This document shows, piece by piece, positions 10,177-20,616 of a stretch of DNA of 64,000 nt. The stretch comes from Areca catechu. Its lineage: Eukaryota > Streptophyta > Magnoliopsida > Arecales > Arecaceae. Below the pieces are notes generated by a model, which was given only the letters and a program-made list of their open reading frames with translations, was not told where the DNA came from and made no database searches. A program made the translations under genes and the position numbers. The stretch covers positions 114,441,891 through 114,505,890 of the forward strand of contig CM038050.1 of NCBI GenBank assembly GCA_021397845.1. The letters are read 5' to 3'. Positions within the stretch are counted from its first letter, which is position 1; every line of letters starts with the position of its first letter.

Positions 10177-12287
10177 CTATCGCTCCGACCTCTTCAGCGC
10201 CTTTAGCTGCTCCGCCATGGCACCAGCTAGGGCATCTGCTCCGACTTCTTCTGCGACGATCTCCATTGGCGCGTCGGCCGCTCGGGCAGTTGGGTCCGTC
10301 CCTTCCAAAGCTTCTGCCTCCGCCGGCTTCGACGGCTGAAGGAATGCCAGATCGAGTTCTAGGAAGGCAGCGCTAACCTTTCCCAGGCACTCGTCATACC
10401 CATATCCGAAGCCGACCATCCCGGCTTCGTTCATTTCCTCCGTAAAGTCTTTGGAGACTTTATAATCTACCACGACCTTCTCGGCGGCCGTCTTTAGCAA
10501 ATCTTGGACCGACCTCAGCAAGCCCTTATATCTTTCCGCTGATGCTTGATAGCCCTTCGTGCGGATGTAGAGATCGGCCAGACGACCCTCCTCAACGACC
10601 AGCCGACGGGCCAGGGTCTTGATCTTCTTCTTCCTTTCTTTTAGCCTAGCCTCCTGATCAGCTTTCTGGGCGAGCAAGTCCTCTATCTTCCTCTTCTGGG
10701 CCTCCAGTTGGCCTGCAGGGGGGACACCTCTGCTACTGCAGCCATCAAGCCGAGCACCTCTTCCCTGGAAGCCGTCAGCACCTCCCAGGCGATGTCCCTC
10801 GCTAGCTTGTCCACTTTTGCCCTCTAGGTTAGCTGCTTTTTTATATACAGCAGCTCACCCAACCCTTGGTCTATCAGGAGGTTATCTCTGACGAGCTGCC
10901 GACAAGCACTTACGGTTAGAGAATTTTCAATAGTAAGCTTGAAGTGAAGACAGGAAGAATGAAACTTACCCCCAGAAGATGGCGGAGAGAACTACTGGCT
11001 GCCTCGTTCACCAACCACTCATCAGTGTCAGGGGTGACCCTTTGAAGCTGTTCCCTCGCCTCCTCAGCAGAGCGCCACAGTAGGTGCTCCTCCTCCTCCC
11101 GCAGGGTCCAGGCGGCCCTTTTGCCAACAGCCGACGGCCCCTCACCCGTAGGGGTTCTCTAGGTTGTCGGGGGGATCATTGTAGTCGTCTCCAGTGGTGG
11201 GGGCACAGGGGCTGCCACCGTCCCTGCTGACGTCGAGCACCTCCCTTCTGCCTAGACGGTCAGCTATCCTACTGAAGAGGATCACTTGGACACGATCACC
11301 TTTCGGCATTCGGTTAGGGGCATGTCGTCCCTTGAGTCAACCAACACCATTGGGACGGACGGCTTCGCCGTCCATTGCTTCTTCGACCTTTCGGGCGCTG
11401 GTTCTGCCACTCATTTCTTTGGCTCTTATTGCATCGGTTCTGTGATCCGGACGTCTCTCCGCTGCACCGACCGTGCCGAAAGGATAGCCCGATCCGGCTT
11501 CATTTTTTCACTTGTCAACAACGAAAGCAGAGTTAGTGGTAGTCACCAAGCCGACAGGAAGTAAAGAAGGGAAAAATGGAAACCGATCTCTCCCTACATG
11601 ACTCTCGTCCTACCTAACATCGGCTGTCGGCTGAGTTCGGCCTGGTGGAGGCTATCCTCAAAGTGCAGGAAATTGATAAATTTTGGATCTTCACCATCCA
11701 AGTTGTGGAAGTCATCCTCGTCGGCCCTTGAGACCTTCCTTCCACTCAGGGCATTCGGCCTCGGCTCCCTCCAGGCCGCCTCAAAGCCCCACGGCTCCAG
11801 GTTGTCTACAAAGAAATATCTAGACTTCCATCCATGAATAGCGGATGGAAGACCCCTAGGATCTTCCGGTCAGGACGGGGACTGAACATCCACCATTCAT
11901 GACACCGGAAGTCCTATTTCAATAGAAAGAAGTTGGAGAAGAGGGTTACCCTAGGCTCTATGTCAGCCTCTCGACATAGAACTACGAAGCTGCACAGGAT
12001 CCTAATGCTATTCGGTGTCAGCTGGGAAGGCATGATCCTAGAGGTATTAAAGACCTAAACAAAAAAGCTATGAATCAGGAAACGAAGACCGTCCTTCAGG
12101 TGGTCTTCATATATGGGGAGGGCTCCTAAATTCAGAGGTCCATTTACCCTACCCTCTCGGCTAGGGATGGTCAGATGTAAGGGGGAAGGAATGTTGTATA
12201 CGGTCCTAAGATCTCGACCCTCTCTCGGGTCATGGCCGACGGGATGTCGAAGGGACCAGGTTCCCTATGACCACGAGCTACAGCCAT
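10177..12287 (-). pseudogene. T1 antisense accessory gene (aORF), three exons
   Basis: Runs opposite to pol. The start at 12287-12285 (MAVARGHREPGP) lies downstream of a TATA box. Proposed exons are 12287-11614, 11510-10970 and 10895-10177; introns of 103 and 74 nt have GT..AG ends, and the second donor is GGTAAGT. Exon 1 holds a domain with SQLTPNSIRILCSFVVLC and WWMFSPRP, which resembles Pfam PF04195 ('putative gypsy type transposon'). The last exon is a coiled coil ending in GFGYGYDECLGKV and an Ala/Glu-rich tail. Stops and frameshifts interrupt exon 1 and exon 3 upstream of 10677. Function is unknown; antisense ORFs of this kind are known in Tat elements (for example Grande). Confidence 0.75.
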
Positions 12288-12451
12288 CCTAAAACGGGTT
12301 GCAGAGGAGGAAGAAGATGGGGGAAGATGAAGACGGGACTAACCTGATTCTCTGGGTCTCTAAAGGAGCCTAAAGGCAGCGCAGGGGGGAGAGGAGGTGA
12401 TTTTCTCTTCGAGCACAAACACAGCAGCAGGTTCCTTCAGGGCACTGCCCT

Positions 12452-12463
12452 CCTTTTATAGGT
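12452..12463 (-). promoter_or_regulatory. TATA box of T1 antisense gene
   Basis: The minus strand reads ACCTATAAAAGG, about 165 nt before the ATG at 12287, with a C/T-rich leader between. The same layout is present in T3, and in weaker form in T2. Confidence 0.6.
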
Positions 12464-12883
12464 GTCCATGGTGCCGCATCCCAATGTACCCCCCATATGA
12501 TGAGATCTGACAGCCACCGCTTCGGTTCCTGAGTTGGACGGGAATCCGAGGGGACGCGTCAGATTGTATTCGGCCACGATCCGCGTGATAGATAAGGCAA
12601 CGTTGGATGATCCGCTCCGATATGGGCACCGACCACCCTGATGGTGCCACGTGTCCCACATCGCTTCAAGAATCCAAACGGGCAGCTGCTACGTGCCGTA
12701 CCAGCCATAACTTCTCCTAGTCCTCGCCAACCAAGCACTGACACCTATCCTAGGGCAAAAATCGGAGCAGGAGGCGACCGGACGCAGCACGCTGAACCGG
12801 ATTCGCCATCATTTGAAAGGCCACCGCATTTATTGCCATTTAATGCCCTCGCCCTTCGAGCTTGCAGACTCGCTCGAAGCACA
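12464..12883 (+). other. T1 non-coding region before polypurine tract
   Basis: GC-rich sequence upstream (in antisense direction) of the accessory gene. It may hold its upstream promoter elements, for instance a G-box-like CCACGTG at about 12649. I see no gene. Confidence 0.5.
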
Positions 12884-12900
12884 AGGACAAGGGGGACAAC
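12884..12900 (+). promoter_or_regulatory. T1 polypurine tract
   Basis: AGGACAAGGGGGACAAC directly before the 3' LTR. A purine-rich run at this site primes plus-strand DNA synthesis in LTR elements. Confidence 0.65.
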
Positions 12901-13829
12901 TATTGTACCATGACGGCTCACCCTCTGCCATAACCGGCCAAGTCCTGCGGTCCGACTTGGCCACCCTTCTCAAGGCTCCAACTAAAGAGGTTCAACCCAC
13001 CGGAGCTGAGGTCCGAACGACCCTCTCCTACGGAGCCCACCATTCTCCGTCGGAGGTCCGACCCACTGGAGTTGCTGTCCGAACGACCCTCTCCTGCTGG
13101 GGTCCAGCCCATCGCTCTCCTTCGAAGGTCCGACCCATCGGAGCCGAGGTCCGAACGACTCTCTCCTGCTGGGGTCCGGTCCGTCGATCTCCTTCAGAGG
13201 TTCGACCCACCGGAGCCAAGGTCCGAACGACCCTCTTTTGCTGGGGTACAGCCCGTCGCTCTCCTTCGGAGGTCCGACCCATCAGAGCCGAGGTCCGAAC
13301 GACCCTCTCCTATTGGGGTCCGGTGCATTACTCTCCTCCGGAAGCCTGGTCTTTGGTCCGACCGATCGACCGCCTCATGACTGACATCCGACCGGTGAGT
13401 CTTAGCACCAGGATGTTCCAGAAGCACCTTTCTGTTGCTGCGGGATCCTGCTATCCCAACAGCCCTGCTCCACTACTTCCACAATGCCACCGTATCTGCG
13501 TGCCATGTGGCCACTCTCTAGATTCTCCTAGGGGCAGATCGGTCTTTCTTAGCTTCTTCCCTAATAGATTTTGGACTGTTCCGTGCCTATATAAGGTACC
13601 CAGGGGACCTCATTCGAAGGTAGAACAACTCTTCCCTTTCCCGAGACTATTCGTTCCTCGATTCCTCTATTCTGTTGCCTTCAATCTCTTGCTAACTTAA
13701 GCATCGGAGGGTCTCCCACCAGAACCCCACCGGCGCCCTTGGAGACTTTTCTACAGGTTCGCTTGGGAGAGGAGTACTCTAGCCAATCCAGTCATCCCAG
13801 TTCCCGATCCAGGAGTTGATGCAGCAACA
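12901..13829 (+). repeat. T1 3' LTR
   Basis: Inferred from the polypurine tract on the left and the CAACA end on the right; the partner LTR is outside the window. It starts TATTG, where TGTTG would be usual. It holds about five units of a 72-bp minisatellite (about 12985-13350; TCCGACCCATCGGAGCC, GAACGACTCTCTCCTGC) and a TATA box CTATATAAGG at 13587-13596. Because 72 is a multiple of three, a false 295-codon ORF (12813-13700) crosses it. Confidence 0.7.
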
Positions 13830-13919
13830 GTGCCTAAGCATGTCATTTATTTATTCATAGCACCTAGTTATCCTGAGCTCCTCAACTGAGTTAGTGTTGT
13901 AATACATCTAATATACATA
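13830..13919. other. Short unassigned flank between T1 and T2
   Basis: 90 bp of AT-rich sequence that belongs to neither LTR. It is continuous, across T2, with the DNA from 33370 onward. Confidence 0.6.
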
Positions 13920-14899
13920 TGTTGCATCCTAACAAATTACAACAAGCTTGAATTAAAAGAGAAGTGGATCGAGCTGATTTGATCTAGCTCCCCGCCATCT
14001 TCTTGGAGGATCTAGGTGTTGAGGCAACTCTCAAGCTCGTTAATGGAGTCTGAATGGGAACATATAAGATCTGAAGGAAGGCTAAGTGAAGGGTGGTCTG
14101 GAAAAAGAATCCCATCTTCATCGCACTCGGTGGTATTTATAGGTCACAAACCTAACCGCTTACAGTTGTCATCCAGCTGTTAAACAGTTAAACTAAGACA
14201 TGAGCACGTGCAACAAAAAGCTATCCGTAGTTGATCAGGCCTTTTCCAGATGTTGAATGATCTCTGCATTATTTGAACATTGATTAGCTTTATCTCCCTC
14301 GAAAGTTAGTCAATCTTATGCCTGTCGAGAATTGATCGGCTTCGTGGTTCTTGGGCATTGATCTATTTTACGCCTCTTAAGCATTGATCAAACTTGTGCC
14401 TATTGGGCATTGATCGGCTTTACATCTCTTGGACGTTGATCAAACTTGTGCCTATTGGGCATTGATCAGCTTTACACCTCTTGGGCATTGATCAGCCTTA
14501 TGCTCTTGGGCATTGATCAAACTTGTGCCTATTGGGCATTAAACGGCTTTACATCTCTTGGACGTTGGTCAGCCTTGTGCCTCTTGGGCATTGATCAAAC
14601 TTGTGCCTATTGGGTATTGATCGGCTTTATGCCTCTTGCACGTTGATCAGCCTTTTGCCTCTTGGGCATTGATCAAACTTGTGCCAATTGGACATTGATC
14701 GGCTTTATGCCTCTTGGATGTTGATCAGCCTTGTACCTCTTGGACATTGTTCGGCTTTACACCTCTTGGACGTTGATCAGCCTTGTGCCTCTTGGGCATT
14801 GATCGGCTTTATGCCTCTTGGGTGTTGAGTTGCCAGGTTTGAATCTTCAGTAGGTCAGTATAGACAGACCAAACAAACCAAACTTGTCGTATCCCAATA
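13920..14899 (-). repeat. T2 3' LTR (980 bp)
   Basis: Starts TGTTGCATCC on the plus strand and ends CCCAATA; pairs with 32444-33369. Its middle (about 14330-14830) is a minisatellite of units of about 36-38 bp built from TTGGGCATTGATC, GGCTTTATGCCTC and TTGGACGTTGATCAGCC. Unit number explains most of the 54-bp length difference between the two LTRs. Confidence 0.92.
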
Positions 14900-14916
14900 C
14901 TAGTCCCCCAAGTTTC
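14900..14916 (-). promoter_or_regulatory. T2 polypurine tract
   Basis: The minus strand reads AGAAACTTGGGGGACTAG up to the LTR edge, the expected purine-rich primer for plus-strand synthesis. Confidence 0.7.
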
Positions 14917-15249
14917 TAAGTTCATTAATTGGAAATCAGAAACCGTTAGAAGCTTCCATTCTTGGGTAGCATGCTTTGATGACATGTCAAACTCTGATAG
15001 GAAGGCGGTTATAAAAACTAACAGCCGTATCCTGCTCTCATCATTATAATTTTTGAAACCCAAAAAGGGTGAAAGATCTTTGTCAAAAATAAATGCATCC
15101 ATCCTATCAACAGAATGTTGCCACTGGATTACAAAGGGTCATTTTGATCCTTCGAGAAACCCTACCATTTTACCAGATAATTGTGGATAGGTGGCCAGAT
15201 CTTGATCAGTCTCATTATTCGAGAAAAATCTTAGACCGTTGAAGGGTAC

Positions 15250-15256
15250 TATATAA
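15250..15256 (+). promoter_or_regulatory. TATA box of T2 antisense gene
   Basis: TATATAA in CTATATAAACAGC, about 160 nt before the ATG at 15413, with a C/T-rich leader between. It matches the layout of the T1 and T3 antisense genes. Confidence 0.55.
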
Positions 15257-15412
15257 ACAGCATCCTCCTCAAGAAAATAGGTTTCCACCATTTCAATCTC
15301 TTCTCCTTAGGAGCAAAAGAAATCCCTCAGGTCAGCCTCTATTCTTCTTCTTTTTCAAAACTCTTTGTTTTCAGGAATACTTCTAAGAAGAAATCTTCAT
15401 CGTATTTAAGAA

Positions 15413-16521
15413 ATGGAGTCAAGTGATAAGAAACTTCATCAAATGTCTAAAAGGAAAACCACACCTGTATGATTCAGAGAGGAAAGGTCATGTATAAGAA
15501 GAAGCTGCTTATCAAGGTGTGCTTCTAGTAAGCCAGAATTTTCCTGAATATGTTGCATCTTCATCCAAAGAAGAGATATAAGATCCTTTCGAACCTCTTT
15601 CAAAAGAAAAAGAGCGTGACCCATCCATTAAGCATACTTTAATGAAAAAAGGAAAAGCTCCGGTGGAGGAAACATCTAATCTGAATGATAACAAAGCTGT
15701 TCAAATGCTAGTTACCGATACAAGTGTCAACAATCCAAAGCTGGCAAAAACCATACTACAATCTACCATTCTTCAGAGGGATTGGGAGGCAACAATCAAA
15801 CATGGAGTGAAAGAGATTCTATCTTCCATCTATCCAGGAATTATGAAGGTTGATAATACTTCTTCTCTTTCCAAAACAATTTATTTGTATTTTAATGATG
15901 TTCCAAATCTTTTGTCCAGTTTGTCAATGATATATCGATGATTGAAAAAAGTTGGGATCAAACAACCAACCTTCAGGAAGATCTTCAAAAGCAATTAGTA
16001 GCAGCCAAGGAGAAAAAGGATAAGGCTAATGCTGATCGGAGAGCCTTAGAATCAAGAGTTGTTAGATCAACTGCAATGATCCTGTCTTTGCATAATCAAT
16101 TAAGACAAGTTGAAAGGCAAGCCACGCAGCTTGTGGATGATGCTGCTAGAAGAAGAAAAATACTTCGGTAGGTAGATGAAGCCATACAAGAGAAAACCCG
16201 AGCATACAAAAATTTGTTAAGTCAAAATCCATGATGAAGAAGATAGCATTCATCAAGAAGAAGTTGGAACAAACTGAACAAGAAAATACTTCACTGATCC
16301 AACGGGGGCTTCTTGTAGTTGAAGAGTTTAAAAAATCTAAAGCCTTTAACAGAGGGATGGAACAAGTAGGAGCCAAAGGCTACGAATTTGGCTTTGAAGA
16401 CTATATCGATAAGGTTAAAAGATTATACCCTGACCTTGATTTATCTTCCATTTCCATAGATTATTTTGAAGAGAAAGAAGAAAAGAAACCAACCGATAAT
16501 CCGATAACTTCACCTATTTAG
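15413..16521 (+). pseudogene. T2 antisense accessory gene (aORF), shortened
   Basis: Starts MESSDKKLHQ at 15413, stops at 16519-16521. An intron of 71 nt (15849-15919, GT..CCAG) precedes FVNDISMIEK, the same site as in T1, T3 and T4. After it come a Lys/Glu/Gln-rich coiled coil (QEDLQKQLVAAKEKKDKANA) and the C-terminal signature GYEFGFEDYIDKVKRLYPDL plus an acidic tail. Stops or frameshifts lie near 15475, 16169 and 16230. The PF04195-like domain seen in T1 and T3 is missing: there is no room for it between 15413 and 15640. Function unknown. Confidence 0.72.
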
Positions 16522-16769
16522 GAAACATCAGAAAAAGTTGAATAATATTTGTAATAGAGAGCTAGTAGCAGTTTCTAGTGAATCAATGTTCATTGCTGCT
16601 TCTCCTTTTTTTGACTTCATGTAATCAGAATATCAATGAAATTTCAATTTCTCATGCTCTCAATGATTCAGATATTTTGAGAGAACATTATTGACAGAAT
16701 AATAAGCCACACTATCGATTATCACTTGTCTCATGGTTAACTTATCAAGTTGACCTTTCAATCAATCAG
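16522..16769 (+). other. 3' flank of T2 antisense gene
   Basis: AT-rich, no gene. AATGAA near 16634 could serve as a weak poly(A) signal for the accessory gene. Confidence 0.4.
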
Positions 16770-17035
16770 TCATCTTGATGTTAACATACTGATGAATTGG
16801 TGAATCAGACCAATCCAATTTATCGAATTGTAGTCAACTTATGAGGCCAATTTTTAATTGATCAGCAAGTTATACTGATCATTAAATATCGATGAGTTAG
16901 TGGGTCAGACTAACTCAATTTGTCGGATTGTGGTCAGCTTATCAGGCCAAACTTTTGATCAATTGTTCTGATCATTAAATATTGATGAGTTAGTGGATCA
17001 GACCAACTTAATTTATCGGATTGTGGTAAGCTTAT
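16770..17035 (+). repeat. Tandem array of about 97 bp in T2
   Basis: Almost three units with GATGAGTTAGTGGATCAGAC, TTATCGGATTGTGGTCAGC and TGATCATTAAATAT. It lies between accessory gene and pol, as in T1, T3 and T4. K1 inserted at its right edge. Confidence 0.8.
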
Positions 17036-18382
17036 TGAAAGGATTATGCCCTATAAGCCAATATTTGTATCTCCCAGACCATTGTAAATTGACAAGTTAA
17101 TAAAGGCAATATTTTTTCATCATTCGCTGTGTCATTATATGATGAACCCCATAGGTTAGGGCTATGGTCCTAGGGCTATGATGAGATCATACCAATGAGA
17201 TCTAAGGCCTTAAAACCCTAATCTAGAATATTCCTAGTCATAGGAACCCTGAGTTGGGGATCAGGGTTTCCGGTAAGACTGGCACATCCTATGTATGCTG
17301 AAAAGGGTGACTGCTCTCACAGTCACTTGTGTAGGACACTAATACAAGGATGTGGGTGCTCATTAGCGAATGAGTTCACTGAATAGATCCAGTTTGAGAA
17401 CATCTAATGGAGCCTTAGCTGCATGTCAATAGATGTTTCTTATAATGGGAGTTGTACAAGTAGTCCTATGACCTGAGACTGCCATAATACCTTATGTACA
17501 TGAACCCATGCTTTGGTTCAATCTCATTCATGATACTGGGTCATGCACAAGGTTGATGCTAGGTGTGGTGAATTGTATATGAAGGGAATGAGTAGGTCAA
17601 CAAGGAATTGATCACTCCTAGTAGGAGGAGATTGCATCCAGCCAAATTAGGTCAGATAATGATTCAGGAAATCTTTGATCAAAGTACAGATATTAGAAAT
17701 GATTTCTAATATCGAATTAATTGAATCATTAGTGTATGACTGAGCTGGGAATGAGTATAAACTGGATTTGACATGATTCCATATCCATAGTTATATTCGG
17801 GATGCAAGATGATTGAAGGATCGAATTGTACGGGAACTTTCCACTGAAGGGTAGTTTTGGAATTTCACCAGAATTTCCATATCTTCCGGGTAGACATGAC
17901 ACGTTGCTAGACGTCAATCTTGTCTTTTGGGTTGATCAAATTAAATGGTTTAATTGGATCACTAATTAGGAGGAGTCCTAATTGACTGACTCGAGTTAGC
18001 TCGATTTGACCTAAATCGATTAGAATGAGTTCTGATCAAATTCGGTCAACTTGCACTCGGACCCACTACTGGCTAAGTATGGAACCCAATGGGTCACACA
18101 GTTAGGACAAATAATCAAGGTTTTAATTTGGAATTAAATCTCGTTTGTAGATGAACACACTAGCATGTGTTGCAAACCATGGCTTCTACTTGAATCGGAT
18201 TCGAGTTAGGGTTCCGATTTGGTCTTTTCTAGATCCAAATTCATTCCGGTTTGAATCTAATTGAAGATTCAAGACATTGGGCTAATAGTAGGCTAGCAAT
18301 TGGGCTAACCTAAGAGGCTAAACCCCTTTCCCACATTGCCTAAGCCTTTTCCCTTCTTTTCCCACGCGCGCGTGCAAGGAGA

Positions 18383-18406
18383 AGAGTCCACGCGCGCGTG
18401 GACTCT
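18383..18406 (+). repeat. 24-bp perfect palindrome in K1 LTR
   Basis: AGAGTCCACGCG followed by its exact reverse complement. A related imperfect dyad (GAGTCCAC..GTGGACTC) follows at about 18475-18498. Both recur in the 3' LTR at about 25870 and 25962. They lie upstream of the TATA-like box, where enhancer or silencer motifs would be expected. Confidence 0.85.
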
Positions 18407-18947
18407 CTCCAAGCGGCATTTCTGCATGAGAAAAGAGAGGAAGTCAGCATTTTTTGGCTGAAGAGGCATGGAAGAGAGTCCACCTAGGCGTGGACTCTTC
18501 AAAAATTGGAATTACCGTGAAAAAGAAAGAAAAAAACACCGAAGGGGCGTGACTCTTTTTTCTACGCGCGCCCTTCTGTGTTTTTCACGATTCTTCGTTG
18601 CTTCTTCCCATCCCAAAGGCCGTGAGATTAATCCCAAGGGCCGTGAGATAAAGGAAAAGGACGTGAGAAGGGAGAGAGGGACGTGAGAGGATGATTACAG
18701 GGAAGAAGGCGCCTCTCTGTCGCCTATTTAAGGAGAAGACTTCACCGTAAAAAATTATTCTAGATTTTCTACGGCGAAGCCTTGCTTCTTTTCCTTCTCC
18801 CTCTCCAGAAGATTGTTTCCTCCTCCTCTCTTTCCTCTTTGATTCCTTTACAGAGCCTAGGCTCTGTCGAATCTCAGAACAGAAGGAGAGTCAGAGAGAA
18901 ACTCTCCGACGGTAAAGGAAGAAGGCGCCTCTCCTTTCTTTCTTACA

Positions 18948-19042
18948 TTAAGACAATCTTGTCTTAATTTTCTTCTCCCTCCAAGACAAGCCTTGTCCCA
19001 TTTTAGGACAAGGGCTTATTCTTAAGACAAGAGTGTCTTAAG
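18948..19042 (+). repeat. Three hairpins in a row in K1 LTR
   Basis: TTAAGACAA..TTGTCTTAA (18948-18967, 2-nt loop), CCTTGTCC..GGACAAGG (18991-19013, 7-nt loop) and CTTAAGACA..TGTCTTAAG (19021-19042, 4-nt loop). All are exact stems and share the GACAAG word. They recur at 26422-26516 in the 3' LTR. They lie downstream of the TATA-like box and would be transcribed. Confidence 0.85.
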
Positions 19043-19450
19043 GGGCCAAAGTTACTAGAAGATGAGAAGAAGGGTAAGAGAGAAGGTTTAGTCCCAGTTT
19101 GGCTAGAGGAGTCCTAGCCAATAGCCCATATATCAAGTTCTTAGGGTAGAACTTGATTGGAAGGAACCCAATTAAGGAGTCAGTGTCTTGATCATCTGCC
19201 CGTGTGGATCACCATCGGAGGGCGGACAAGTGGACGCCTGGTGTGTTCAAGAGGCTACTCAATTTGGAGTTCATTTCTGCATCAGACTGGTAATAGCGAT
19301 CTGAGGTTAGTATTTAAACAATGTTTAAATTTGGACATGCATGTAGTCACAGTTTTGATTGCTAATAAGGAGATTTTGGGATTAGGGTTCGGACCTGATT
19401 TCATAAATTTTTGAAATCCATGCTTCTGCACTCGTTCCCGAACCCAACAG

Positions 19451-19462
19451 TGGTATCAGAGC
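19451..19462 (+). promoter_or_regulatory. K1 primer-binding site (initiator Met tRNA type)
   Basis: TGGTATCAGAGC one base after the 5' LTR. Confidence 0.95.
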
Positions 19463-20616
19463 TTCCTTATTAGGATCAAAACTTATGCAGTTCAATTCAT
19501 GCTTTATTGAATGATGTAGTATCATGTTAAAGTTTTTATATTGATGCACAATGCATGTCTTTGATTGAACATGAGTTTGATGGATGCCACCAGTTAGGGT
19601 TTTCCCTTGAAACCCTAATTGTCTTAGAGATATGATTAGCCTTGGAGCCATCATACTGAAATAAGGTTGCCCTGGCATAATGGTGTATCCATTATGTGGT
19701 AAATGGTTGTCCTAGTATGATGGCACACATTTCACATATTTGCTTAGTTTAAAGCATGTATTAATATATGTGATAGCTTTTAATTGAATGTGTTGGCATT
19801 GCATGAATCCCTCTTAAAATTATATTAAGTGGTAGTATAGTTAACCGATAAGCATTATTAGTCATGATGGATAATTAATCATTTTGGTGTCTAGAAAGGT
19901 GGTTCTGGGACGGTAAAGGGAATCGTGGTTTTTAATTGGTTCCGTTAACTGACCTGGCCAATTTTAAATTGGTGTCTAGGAAAGCAACGGGGGGACCCCC
20001 ACATCTCTTCCACTAGCCTGGCCGATCTGATTGATTTAATTCTTGACTAACATGCTTGGTGTTAAAATACTATTATTGGCCTTCCTTCATGATATGTCAT
20101 TATTGTGTTACGATCTATACTAGGTTTGTTGTGTACACACAAGACCTAATATGGTGACTAACACAATTTTTGGCCTAATACAATTATTTGTTTATGGCAT
20201 GATTTAAAGTAATATTTTGTTGTGTACACACAAGGGTATTACTATTAAAGTCATGACTATATGGCTATGAAGGGTCTTACTTAACTAAAATATTATAGTT
20301 TGTTGTGTATACACAAGGCTATTAATATTTTAGAGGCCGGGATAAGTTGAGAATTGTACGGGTTACAATTGGAAAGAGTTTTCCTACCTATGAACTTATA
20401 TAAGATTTGTTGTGTACACACAAGGTCTTTTATAAGGGATTGGGATCTCAACCCCACTAAGAAAGACTAATTAGGGTTTTCTCGATCATCGTATAGAGGG
20501 TTATGATGCTCGATAAAATAGTGGGAGACATAATTAAATTAAAGTCCTAATTTAATTATGTGTTGTCATTTCATGGTTGTTTGCTTATGTATTGTTCTTT
20601 GTTTAAATGTAGATAA
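19463..20616 (+). other. K1 5' leader, non-coding and structured
   Basis: 1.15 kb without a useful ORF. It has a hairpin CATAATGG-TGTAT-CCATTATG at 19676-19696 and the four-hairpin series at 20115-20436. The packaging signal and translation control of a copia element would be expected here. Confidence 0.75.
20115..20436 (+). repeat. Four hairpins with a common core in K1 leader
   Basis: The core TTGTTGTGTACACACAA occurs at 20126-20142, 20217-20233 and 20407-20423; at 20300-20316 the variant TTGTTGTGTATACACAA is equally self-complementary. The core folds with one bulged T. Each core is flanked by a different pair of complementary arms: CTATACTAGGT/ACCTAATATGG; AGTAATA/TATTACT; CTAAAATATTATAG/CTATTAATATTTTAG; CTTATATAAGA/TCTTTTATAAG. 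The arms do not resemble each other, so this is not simple repeat copying. Confidence 0.88.

Larger units (their letters stand above)
1..13829 (+). mobile_element. T1: Tat-lineage Ty3/gypsy element, 3' part
   Basis: The element enters from beyond the left edge. In order it holds the end of the integrase (split by C1), two tandem-repeat arrays, an antisense accessory gene, a polypurine tract and a 3' LTR. This order (pol, repeats, antisense ORF, LTR) is the known architecture of the Tat lineage. gag, protease, RT and the 5' LTR lie outside, so its own target-site duplication cannot be tested. It is older than C1, which sits inside its integrase. Confidence 0.85.
17036..19449 (+). repeat. K1 5' LTR (2414 bp)
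   Basis: Begins TGAAAGGATTATGCCC and ends CCGAACCCAACA. The GC-rich middle (18340-19050) holds several palindromes. A TATTTAAGG at 18725-18733 is a candidate promoter TATA, placing transcript start soon after. ORFs inside the LTR are not supported as genes. Confidence 0.95.

Noticed and set aside
12813..13700. 295-codon plus-strand ORF
   Set aside because: It spans the polypurine tract and the 72-bp minisatellite of the T1 LTR; the protein is a 24-residue repeat.
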